Shown: positions 1 through 5,376 of the stretch, piece after piece
How the letters are laid out: each line of letters starts with the position of its first letter
Position numbering within the stretch: the first letter of the stretch is position 1
Source: Candidatus Poseidoniales archaeon
Lineage (GTDB): Archaea > Thermoplasmatota > Poseidoniia > Poseidoniales > Thalassarchaeaceae
Assembly (NCBI GenBank): GCA_028821815.1
Contig: JAPKEY010000035.1
Location: 1 to 10,952 of the forward strand
DNA length: 10,952 nt
Direction: 5' to 3'
Translations under genes and position numbers: made by a program
Notes under the pieces: model-generated
The model's database searches: none
What the model was told of the DNA's origin: nothing
What the model saw: only the letters and a program-made list of their open reading frames with translations

Positions 1-172
1 TCACAAGTGAGTTCCCAAGGGTCAGTTGAATACCCAGTTAGATGCATCAACTAATCCCATTTGGATAGGTTGGAAGGGTCAATCCGAAAACCACTCCAAC
101 TGAATATGACAGTTTGATGAGCTCGCAGTCGGCCGCCGCAGACGCCACCCCTACGATTTATGAGAATCATTC
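1..172. other. Noncoding left edge, possible promoter for a gene beyond the window
   Basis: No convincing complete gene lies here. A plus-strand frame open from base 1 runs about 17 codons to a TAA at 52-54. A minus-strand frame starting with ATG at 47-45 is open to the edge. Either could be the end of a neighbouring gene, but neither is long enough to judge. Read on the minus strand, a TATA-like CATAAATCG (162-154) lies next to the palindrome at 161-175, followed by a GC-rich stretch (about 128-146). That would fit a promoter for a minus-strand gene to the left. No tRNA-like arms were found. Confidence 0.4.
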
Positions 173-175
173 TCA
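161..175. promoter_or_regulatory. Perfect 7-1-7 palindrome resembling a Fur box
   Basis: TGAGAATCATTCTCA is a perfect inverted repeat of two 7-bp arms around one central base. It closely matches the 7-1-7 form of the bacterial Fur operator. It includes the TGA stop codon of the PAQR gene (173-175, minus strand) and overlaps a TATA-like CATAAATCG reading leftward. A one-base loop makes it a poor RNA hairpin, so a dimer-binding DNA site is more likely than a terminator. The protein that binds it is unknown; a Fur or DtxR family regulator is an inference. Confidence 0.45.
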
Positions 176-835
176 ATGTGGGATAACTTCGAACAAAATT
201 GCGAAGTAATGAGTGATACTTCCTGCGAGCACGAACAGATGCCAGATGGCATGGTTGAATGGAATCCGCTCCCACAAGTAGAAACCAACCCCGATTGAGT
301 AGAAAATACCCCCGAGAATCACTAGACTCAAACCATCCCACCCCATTGAGTCAAACAGTGGTTTGATTCCAATGATAGCCAGCCACCCCATGATGAGATA
401 AGGTGCAACTGAGACATAGTTTGGAACACGTACATTCACGATTCTGAGGGTGATTCCGACCACGGCGCAACCCCATATGAGGACGAAGTAAGTCCAACCA
501 ATCCAACCACGTAAATTTACCAAGACGAAGGGGGTATAGGATCCAGCAATTAGCAGATAGATGCCAATATGATCTGCAATTCTCATTCGATGCTTGAATG
601 CAAGATTTGTAGAGGCATGGTATAGGGTAGAGCAAAGATAGCAAGTAATCATGCACAGACCAAATGTGACGCTCGACCATATTTTCCAAGGATCGTCTGT
701 AAGATTCGCCTCTATCATGAGGAAGTAAAGGCCAACCGCTGCGAGGATGACTCCCAGACCATGGGTGATGACATTCGCAATCTCTTCTTTGGGGGGATAA
801 GGAGATATGTGCAATTTATGCAACATTTCCCCCAT
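173..835 (-). CDS. trhA: Hemolysin III / PAQR family membrane protein
   Basis: This 220-residue integral membrane protein belongs to the hemolysin III (TrhA/YqfA) branch of the PAQR family, whose bacterial members affect membrane lipid homeostasis and fluidity. About seven hydrophobic segments are visible (roughly 24-41, 55-73, 86-107, 113-131, 139-158, 167-187 and 196-216). Family residues are present: N21 and H25 in a NVITHG motif, S69 and H73 in STLYH, D88 followed by GIYLLIAGSYTPF, and the late H195-x3-H199 pair. D88 and the histidines correspond to the metal-binding set of the superfamily. The length is typical. The start at 835 is supported by GAGGA 7 nt upstream; a second Met four codons in is possible. 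It lies 134 nt downstream of the MazG-like gene in the same direction and may have its own promoter. Molecular activity in archaea is not established. Confidence 0.9.
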   Translation of the reverse strand: MGEMLHKLHISPYPPKEEIANVITHGLGVILAAVGLYFLMIEANLTDDPWKIWSSVTFGLCMITCYLCSTLYHASTNLAFKHRMRIADHIGIYLLIAGSYTPFVLVNLRGWIGWTYFVLIWGCAVVGITLRIVNVRVPNYVSVAPYLIMGWLAIIGIKPLFDSMGWDGLSLVILGGIFYSIGVGFYLWERIPFNHAIWHLFVLAGSITHYFAILFEVIPH

Positions 836-842
836 CTACAAT

Positions 843-847
843 TCCTC
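843..847 (-). promoter_or_regulatory. Ribosome binding site of the PAQR gene
   Basis: On the minus strand this reads GAGGA and sits 7 nt before the ATG at 835. It supports that start over the internal Met at 826. Confidence 0.5.
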
Positions 848-969
848 AAGAGACATAACCCTCTGGGGAATGCGGAAATTAAAGTAACTTTCCTTGATAC
901 ACCATGATGATGAGTAGAATCGAGCATGATTTCCCTACTAAATCTCAATTTCACATCCTATGATATTAG

Positions 970-1359
970 TCAATTTCCAGTATATTCTGTGACGCGGATC
1001 CCCATTCCACCACGTTTTGCAGGGCGTTGCATAATACGATCCAACTTCTTGTGGAATTCTGCTTCCAAGTCAACTTCCATAGCCAATGCATTTCCAAGGG
1101 TCAGGATGAATACATCAGCCAATTCTTCAGCGGCTTCTTCCTTTGGCTTCCCCTTGGTAATGGCTGCAGATAATTCACCCAACTCTTCGATGACCAAAGC
1201 GAGACGATACCCCATATCGTGGCCATTATTTTCAGGGTTGGCAAAATCATGCTTGAGGTGGAAGCGTGCAACGCGGCCCATCATCGTCATCCATGACCCA
1301 TCTGGTTCCTCTGAAATATCTACATCTCCCCATTCATTGACATCGACTGGTCTCGTCAT
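970..1359 (-). CDS. MazG-like nucleotide pyrophosphohydrolase
   Basis: This 129-residue protein carries the all-alpha NTP-pyrophosphatase (MazG/MazG-like) signature. E58-E59-x2-E62 is followed after 16 residues by E79-x2-D82, matching EExxE...ExxD, which binds Mg2+ and the triphosphate. Related enzymes hydrolyse (d)NTPs, often damaged ones, to NMP and pyrophosphate. The helix after the motif (FILTLGNALAMEV) and the KKLDRIMQRP segment are typical of the single-domain form. An extension of about 45 residues precedes the core. The gene follows the nucleoside phosphorylase gene by 32 nt in the same direction, so it is probably in the eS1 transcription unit. Substrate preference cannot be read from the sequence. 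Confidence 0.85.
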   Translation of the reverse strand: MTRPVDVNEWGDVDISEEPDGSWMTMMGRVARFHLKHDFANPENNGHDMGYRLALVIEELGELSAAITKGKPKEEAAEELADVFILTLGNALAMEVDLEAEFHKKLDRIMQRPAKRGGMGIRVTEYTGN

Positions 1360-1391
1360 ATCAGTTCGGTCTATGACCGAGGCCGATGAAC

Positions 1392-2147
1392 CTACTGTGC
1401 GTCAGCAATCGCGAGAATCGCAGCCCAAACACGCGTGCGCATGGATGCTGCGAGATCTTCCACGCTATGGTGATCGACAGGTGCGAGGGCATCAGAGGGA
1501 TCCTTTCCAGCGGCCCAATTACTTGAGAGAAGAAGGCCTACATGCGATGCATCTTTTTCGGACATACAGCGTGCTTCCCCACCAATGGTCATGTTCACAC
1601 AGGTTGCTCCAAGCCGATGGTAGGCTTCGACATCAGCTCTACTTTCAAATTGCGGCCCACTGGCTTGCCCAACAATCTGCCTGTATGCATTGGTTCCAGC
1701 GCCATCTTGTGATTTTAGCACACCTGCTGCAATTGTAGACAAAACTCGGTCAAACATTTCCGTTCGATTAACATGGACTGCTGAAGAATCATGGAACGTC
1801 CAAACCGTTCCTGAAATGTCGAGTAAATCATCGGCAACACCGACCACACCAGGTGGAAAATCGGAATCCATTGACCCCACACACCAAACACTGATGACGG
1901 CAGCCGGTTCAAATGAAGTTGCAGCATGGATATTGGCCCGATGCTCGATGCTGTGCGGGGGATTGACTCTTCCATCTGGGCTGTGATGCCTGTAGATGAA
2001 TAGAATTTCATGACTGGCTGTGCGAACGAGAGTACATGGCACTTCACCCCAGGGTGTGTCGGAGCGAAATGTCTCAACTTCAGCTCCATCTGTAGATGTT
2101 GCCAACTCGGTCATCCCTGTGCCGCACAGCACTGTGAGACGGGCCAT
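1392..2147 (-). CDS. MTAP/PNP-family purine nucleoside phosphorylase, probably 6-oxopurine specific
   Basis: This 251-residue protein has the layout of the methylthioadenosine phosphorylase branch of the PNP family, which cleaves purine nucleosides with phosphate to a free base and a (thio)ribose-1-phosphate. Visible motifs are the phosphate loop GTGMTEL (9-15), TPWG (31-34), YRHH (52-55), NPPHSIEHRAN (62-72), VGSMDSDFPPG (90-100), the GPQFES segment (164-169) and the N-M-T substrate motif (185-187). Where adenosine-type MTAPs have T-D-Y-D, this protein has S-N-W-A-A-G with N210. In the family, Asn or a lost Asp here is associated with 6-oxopurines (inosine, guanosine, methylthioinosine). The start is preceded by GGTGAGG just after the eS1 stop, giving a 10-nt gap and likely cotranscription. 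Substrate is inferred, not shown. Confidence 0.85.
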   Translation of the reverse strand: MARLTVLCGTGMTELATSTDGAEVETFRSDTPWGEVPCTLVRTASHEILFIYRHHSPDGRVNPPHSIEHRANIHAATSFEPAAVISVWCVGSMDSDFPPGVVGVADDLLDISGTVWTFHDSSAVHVNRTEMFDRVLSTIAAGVLKSQDGAGTNAYRQIVGQASGPQFESRADVEAYHRLGATCVNMTIGGEARCMSEKDASHVGLLLSSNWAAGKDPSDALAPVDHHSVEDLAASMRTRVWAAILAIADAQ

Positions 2148-2157
2148 GTGGCCTCAC

Positions 2158-3102
2158 CTACTCCATCAAGCGGGCGATCAACTCGGCCTTCTTGCCAGAG
2201 ACTGGCTTGCTAGCAGCCTTCAGAAGTTCCTTGAGTTCAGCGACCTTCATAGATGCATAATCTGGTGCATCCTCGGTCACTTCGGTTTCCTCACCAACTT
2301 CTTCTTCTGTGTCAGTATCTTCTTCCGATGAATCTCCTGAATCATCTGCAGCCGCTTCTGCTGCTGCCAAAACATCAGGGGTTTCGTCATCAGATTCATC
2401 ATCACCCATTGCCGCTTCAAGAGCGGCTTTCTTGGCAGCGGATACACGTGATTCATCCTCGCGGATTTCATCGAGTGTGGGGCCATCTTCTGTGATGACT
2501 CCATCTTGCATAAGTTGACTCTTTCGAACCATGACAACCTTAACGGTGACAATCTTTCGGACAGCTGCCTCAATAGATTGCTCTAATTCACCGGAGAGGA
2601 TTTGCTTCTGCAAAGCAATCCATGTGCTACGGGCTGCTGCCTGAAGAACCACATCTCGACATGCATCTCGCATGGCTTTCTTTTGGCTGGTCTTGACTCG
2701 GCCTTGAGTAATCAGGAATGGTTTGATTCGCACATAGTAGCCGTCTTCAGTAATCGCATCGATGACATCGTCAATTTTACCGCGATAGCGGCGTACTTGT
2801 CGGCGTACGTGATCTTTGAGGACTTCGTGGCCAACAAATTGTGTAACTGCATCCTGACCTACAACTTCAGTCACACGAAATTTGAGTTTCACGTGCAATT
2901 TACTGAAATCACCATCGACTTCTTGCTGTGTGATTTCATACATACGACCAATCAGGAGTTCATCTTCTTCACCAAGGGTTTCACCGATGACCTTGAAATG
3001 CCAAGGTTGTCGAGGCGCACGGATGGTATACCATCGTTTTGCCTTCCATTTATCTTTCTGCTTGCGAGCTTCTGCTCGTGATGCTGCACCCTTAGTCGCC
3101 AT
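2158..3102 (-). CDS. rps3ae: Small-subunit ribosomal protein eS1 (S3Ae) with C-terminal SAP domain
   Basis: This 314-residue protein has an archaeal/eukaryotic eS1 core at about residues 10-205. Features include the K/R-rich N terminus, the W-Y-T-I and P-R-Q-P-W segments, the IGRMYEI motif, the H-V-K-L-K-F beta strand and the RRQVRRYRGKIDD region. eS1 sits on the 30S platform near the mRNA exit. The core is followed by an acidic Asp/Glu/Ser/Ala-rich linker (about 232-281). A C-terminal SAP-like helix-extended-helix motif (282-314) follows, with V-A-E-L-K-E-L-L-K and V-S-G-K-K-A-E-L-I-A-R-L. Archaeal eS1 is usually about 195-225 residues, so the tail is an addition of roughly 80-100. The start at 3102 is chosen because AGGAG lies 9 nt upstream; the in-frame ATG at 3111 touches that AGGAG directly. 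It is first in the unit with the phosphorylase and MazG genes. Confidence 0.92.
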   Translation of the reverse strand: MATKGAASRAEARKQKDKWKAKRWYTIRAPRQPWHFKVIGETLGEEDELLIGRMYEITQQEVDGDFSKLHVKLKFRVTEVVGQDAVTQFVGHEVLKDHVRRQVRRYRGKIDDVIDAITEDGYYVRIKPFLITQGRVKTSQKKAMRDACRDVVLQAAARSTWIALQKQILSGELEQSIEAAVRKIVTVKVVMVRKSQLMQDGVITEDGPTLDEIREDESRVSAAKKAALEAAMGDDESDDETPDVLAAAEAAADDSGDSSEEDTDTEEEVGEETEVTEDAPDYASMKVAELKELLKAASKPVSGKKAELIARLME

Positions 3103-3111
3103 AATTTTCAT

Positions 3112-3116
3112 CTCCT
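3112..3116 (-). promoter_or_regulatory. Shine-Dalgarno of eS1, decides the start
   Basis: The minus strand reads AGGAG here. It abuts the ATG at 3111 but is 9 nt from the in-frame ATG at 3102, so the latter is the better start. Confidence 0.65.
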
Positions 3117-3126
3117 GATTATCGCG

Positions 3127-3137
3127 GGGGCTACCCC
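3127..3137 (-). repeat. GC-rich hairpin in the eS1 leader
   Basis: GGGGCTACCCC is an inverted repeat with 4-bp arms and a 3-base loop. It lies 10 nt before the AGGAG of eS1. If transcribed it could fold next to the ribosome binding site, which would suit ribosomal protein autoregulation, but four G-C pairs could also arise by chance. Confidence 0.3.
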
Positions 3138-3163
3138 ACTAGCGAGCCGCCGACCTGCCCTGA

Positions 3164-3173
3164 GTATTTGAAC
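3164..3173 (-). promoter_or_regulatory. Possible TATA box of the eS1 unit
   Basis: On the minus strand this reads GTTCAAATAC, an AT-rich TATA-like element inside a GC-rich intergenic region. It is about 62 nt before the eS1 start and would place transcription initiation near 3140, giving a leader of roughly 35-40 nt. It is also the only AT-rich patch between the divergent genes, so it could serve either direction. Confidence 0.35.
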
Positions 3174-3183
3174 GCCATCCTTC

Positions 3184-3198
3184 GACCCCGTAGGGGTC
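3184..3198. repeat. Perfect 15-bp palindrome in the divergent promoter region
   Basis: GACCCCGTAGGGGTC has two perfect 6-bp arms around GTA. It lies between the divergent eS1 and COG1325 genes, just upstream of the putative eS1 TATA element and 28 nt before the COG1325 start. It could be a protein binding site or a leader hairpin of the plus-strand transcript. No matching known operator is recognised. Confidence 0.4.
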
Positions 3199-3225
3199 AT
3201 AGGCTGAACACCCCACGCATCTATT

Positions 3226-3705
3226 GTGGCTGTGCACAATATAACATGGAATGCCACCTCCAGTGGTGTCGGTTCGACCACTGGAATCGAGGCTGCTCTT
3301 AATTGGCTCACTGGCGGTGAGGCAGAGATTACACAAGAGAAAGTAAAATCATATCATGGTGCAAGAATGACAATGCTGCGGGCTCATATTCAACAAAAAA
3401 AAGCGGCTAAGCATAGTATTTGCCATTTGGGTCCAGAATTTCTCAACCAATTATCTCACTCCCCTGATCTTGAAAGCCGTATTGACGAACAGAATATCCT
3501 CCATATTCGGCTGAGTATATCTTCACTAATACGTGGTTCTATAGAATTTTCAAAGGGTATAGAGGAACAAGTGAAAGGTAGAATAAAACTGGAAGTTTAT
3601 CCTGGTCAAGATGCCATTGAGAATGCTAGAGTGATGTTGACAACCGCAGCCAACAAGGCAAGAATCGCGGGTTTGCCTGTTGAATTTGACCCAAGAAATG
3701 TTTGA
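3226..3705 (+). CDS. COG1325-type RNA-binding protein (predicted exosome-associated)
   Basis: This 159-residue protein resembles the archaeal COG1325 family, small RNA-binding proteins predicted from gene neighbourhoods to work with the exosome or rRNA maturation. The fit rests on the N-terminal V-H-N-I-T-W strand and the L-N-W-L-T-G-G segment (about 26-32). The following Y-H-G-A-R-M-T-M-L-R-A segment (43-53) and the C-terminal G-Q-D-A-I-E-N-A-R helix region also match. The protein is alpha/beta, soluble, with no cysteine motif. The start is GTG; a second in-frame GTG two codons later is equally possible, and no clear Shine-Dalgarno precedes either. It diverges from eS1 and is followed 55 nt later by the ferredoxin gene. 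The family call is from motif memory, so the role is an inference. Confidence 0.65.
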   Translation: MAVHNITWNATSSGVGSTTGIEAALNWLTGGEAEITQEKVKSYHGARMTMLRAHIQQKKAAKHSICHLGPEFLNQLSHSPDLESRIDEQNILHIRLSISSLIRGSIEFSKGIEEQVKGRIKLEVYPGQDAIENARVMLTTAANKARIAGLPVEFDPRNV

Positions 3706-3760
3706 TTATGACTAGCCTGATTACTAGGATTCATATTGGTATGGCGGCCCACGGTGAAGC

Positions 3761-4039
3761 ATGACCCACGTTGTCACTTCAGCATGTGTGAACCACAAGT
3801 ACCAGGATTGTGTAGCAGTGTGCCCTGTAGAGGCCTTTAGAGAACTCCCAACATACCTTGTAATCGACCCCGATGAATGCATTGATTGTGGTGCATGTAT
3901 TGCTGAATGCCCGGTTGAAGCAATTTTTGCAGATACAGATGTGCCCGCTGATCAAGAGGAATGGACTGAGAAAAATGAGCTCGAATGCGTGGATGCTAAG
4001 ATTGCTGAGGGCGATTCGCCCATTCTAGCGGACGACTAG
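3761..4039 (+). CDS. fdxA: 7Fe-type ([3Fe-4S]/[4Fe-4S]) ferredoxin
   Basis: This 92-residue acidic ferredoxin is a soluble one-electron carrier. Its cysteines are C9-x7-C17-x3-C21-P and C40-x2-C43-x2-C46-x3-C50-P. This matches the FdxA (Azotobacter FdI-like) arrangement, where C9, C17 and C50 would hold a [3Fe-4S] cluster and C21, C40, C43 and C46 a [4Fe-4S] cluster. The long C-x7-C spacing in the first motif separates it from plain 2[4Fe-4S] ferredoxins. The C-terminal 35 residues are acidic; the protein is slightly shorter than the usual 105-110. GGTGA lies 3 nt before the ATG. The redox partner is unknown; the neighbours give no clear hint. Confidence 0.9.
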   Translation: MTHVVTSACVNHKYQDCVAVCPVEAFRELPTYLVIDPDECIDCGACIAECPVEAIFADTDVPADQEEWTEKNELECVDAKIAEGDSPILADD

Positions 4040-4089
4040 GACTTTGACGAAAGTTCTAATGTGCGAGAACGGTCGAACGACTGATTGGT

Positions 4090-5076
4090 ATGGCAATTGA
4101 CCTTAATCACATGCGCAAGGGCACCGAGTTGCTCAAGCGAGGCTTTGCACAAATGCAGGAAGGCGGCGTCATCATGGATGTCGTCACGCCTGAACAAGCA
4201 CACATTGCAGAAGATGCTGGTGCCACCAGTGTAATGGCGCTCGAACGTGTTCCTGCCGATATTCGCGCCGATGGAGGTGTCGCCAGAATGAGCCACCCTG
4301 ACCTCATCAATGGAATTATTGAGACGACCAGCATTCCAGTGATGGCAAAGGCACGTATTGGCCATGATGAAGAAGCTAGGGTGCTCGAAGCATTGGGTGT
4401 TGATATGGTCGATGAATCAGAGGTTTTGACACCTGCTGACCCATTCTATCATATCGCAAAAAACGATTTTACAATTCCATTTGTTTGTGGCTGTACAAAC
4501 CTTGGGGAAGCAGTTCGACGTGTGGTGGAGGGAGCTGCAATGATTCGGACAAAGGGCGAAGCGGGGACTGGAAATGTTGTCGCTGCAGTTCAGCATGCCC
4601 GACTTGTGACTGCTGAAATCGATTTAATCCAGCGATCCACAACGCAGGAATTTGAGACAATTGCTTCGACGATAAGTGATGGTTTTCGGCGTCTCGAAAC
4701 TGCTTCAGAACACCTTTTGAATGTTGTGGACACCCCTTTTGGCTCGCTCAATGATGTGCATGCAGGTGTACTAGAAATTCTCAGTGAGGTTCGCGAAATG
4801 GGGCGATTGCCTGTTGTCACATTCTCAGCAGGCGGTATTGCAACTCCTGCGGATGCTGCACTACTGATGCGTCACGGCATGGATGGTGTTTTCGTCGGTT
4901 CCGGGATTTTCAAATCAGAAAATCCTGTCACAACGGCAGAGGCAATTGTCATGGCAACGCATCACTTTGAGGATGCCGCTAAAATTGCCGAAGCCAGCAC
5001 AATGATGGCGGGGCGTGCCATGGATGGTCTGGAAATCGAAACGCTGGATGTTCGAATGGATCAGCGCGGCTGGTAA
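4090..5076 (+). CDS. pdxS: Pyridoxal 5'-phosphate synthase lyase subunit PdxS
   Basis: This (beta/alpha)8-barrel enzyme makes pyridoxal 5'-phosphate from ribose 5-phosphate, glyceraldehyde 3-phosphate and ammonia supplied by the glutaminase PdxT. Catalytic positions are visible. D30 is in GGVIMDVV, K87 in MAKARIGH (imine with the pentose) and K155 in [10 protein letters not shown] (second imine lysine). The phosphate loops [13 protein letters not shown] (245-257) and [14 protein letters not shown] are intact. At 328 residues it is longer than the roughly 294 of Bacillus PdxS; about 29 extra residues fall between K155 and LPVV (near 181-212). Archaeal PdxS proteins such as that of Methanocaldococcus also carry an insertion. 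No strong Shine-Dalgarno precedes the ATG; M8 is an alternative start. No pdxT is in the window. Its stop abuts the stop of the convergent 79-residue gene with no gap. Confidence 0.97.
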   Translation: MAIDLNHMRKGTELLKRGFAQMQEGGVIMDVVTPEQAHIAEDAGATSVMALERVPADIRADGGVARMSHPDLINGIIETTSIPVMAKARIGHDEEARVLEALGVDMVDESEVLTPADPFYHIAKNDFTIPFVCGCTNLGEAVRRVVEGAAMIRTKGEAGTGNVVAAVQHARLVTAEIDLIQRSTTQEFETIASTISDGFRRLETASEHLLNVVDTPFGSLNDVHAGVLEILSEVREMGRLPVVTFSAGGIATPADAALLMRHGMDGVFVGSGIFKSENPVTTAEAIVMATHHFEDAAKIAEASTMMAGRAMDGLEIETLDVRMDQRGW

Positions 5077-5316
5077 TCATTCAAGCGGATTTGATATTCC
5101 ATCTTCACCAAGTACCCATTTCAGGCATTTGACAACGCCCTGAAGTGCCTTGTAGTTACGTGCGGCTTCTTTCATACCTTCACGGTCACCCTCTTCACTG
5201 CACGTTTTAAACCAATCTTGCCACTCAAAAACACGGTCCTCAGCAATCTCAAGCATTCGCTCAATCTCATCCCATGAACGATCATATGACCGGTGCGGGC
5301 CCGAAGAATGCGCCAT
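5077..5316 (-). CDS. Small hypothetical protein, helical and Trp-containing
   Basis: This 79-residue protein is not recognised. It is charged, predicted mostly helical (R-S-W-D-E-I-E-R-M-L-E-I-A-E, then V-F-E-W-Q-D-W-F), with four tryptophans, two cysteines and no membrane segment. An alpha-helical hairpin is plausible from the two amphipathic stretches (about 13-40 and 44-68). It is the last gene of the minus-strand series, 60 nt after the coiled-coil gene, and its TGA directly abuts the pdxS TAA on the other strand. No same-strand ORF competes here, and the tight fit between neighbours argues that it is real. Confidence 0.6.
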   Translation of the reverse strand: MAHSSGPHRSYDRSWDEIERMLEIAEDRVFEWQDWFKTCSEEGDREGMKEAARNYKALQGVVKCLKWVLGEDGISNPLE

Positions 5317-5376
5317 AACACTGTGGCGGTATTCGGTTCTATTTGATTATGCGCCCGGACGGAAATCCAACACTCA

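Noticed and set aside
1..172. Possible tRNA or short gene at the left edge
   Set aside because: GGGTATTCAACTGACCC on the minus strand looks a little like a T arm, but the stem is imperfect and no other arms fit. The open frames at the edge are under 20 codons.
51..341. Minus-strand open frame of 96 codons running into the left intergenic region
   Set aside because: It overlaps the 3' end of the PAQR gene in another frame, and its Arg/Ser/Trp-rich translation has no recognisable motif.
836..969. Terminator between the MazG-like and PAQR genes
   Set aside because: No clear run of T on the minus strand and no stable stem-loop. A TTTAATTT patch (876-883, minus strand) could be a promoter element but is too weak to call.
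926..1738. Plus-strand open frame of 270 codons
   Set aside because: It is antisense to the MazG-like and phosphorylase genes, both of which show clear family motifs. Its translation is Ser/Arg/His-rich with no recognisable domain.
2309..2518. Plus-strand Ser-rich open frame
   Set aside because: Its Ser richness comes from reading the Asp/Glu/Ala-rich linker of eS1 backwards.
2602..3081. Plus-strand open frame of 159 codons
   Set aside because: It is fully antisense to the eS1 core, which is a certain gene; no domain is seen in the translation.
3112..3225. Possible tRNA or small RNA in the GC-rich stretch
   Set aside because: The short GC palindromes look like stems, but no cloverleaf with a T-loop (TTCRANN) and matching acceptor could be built on either strand.
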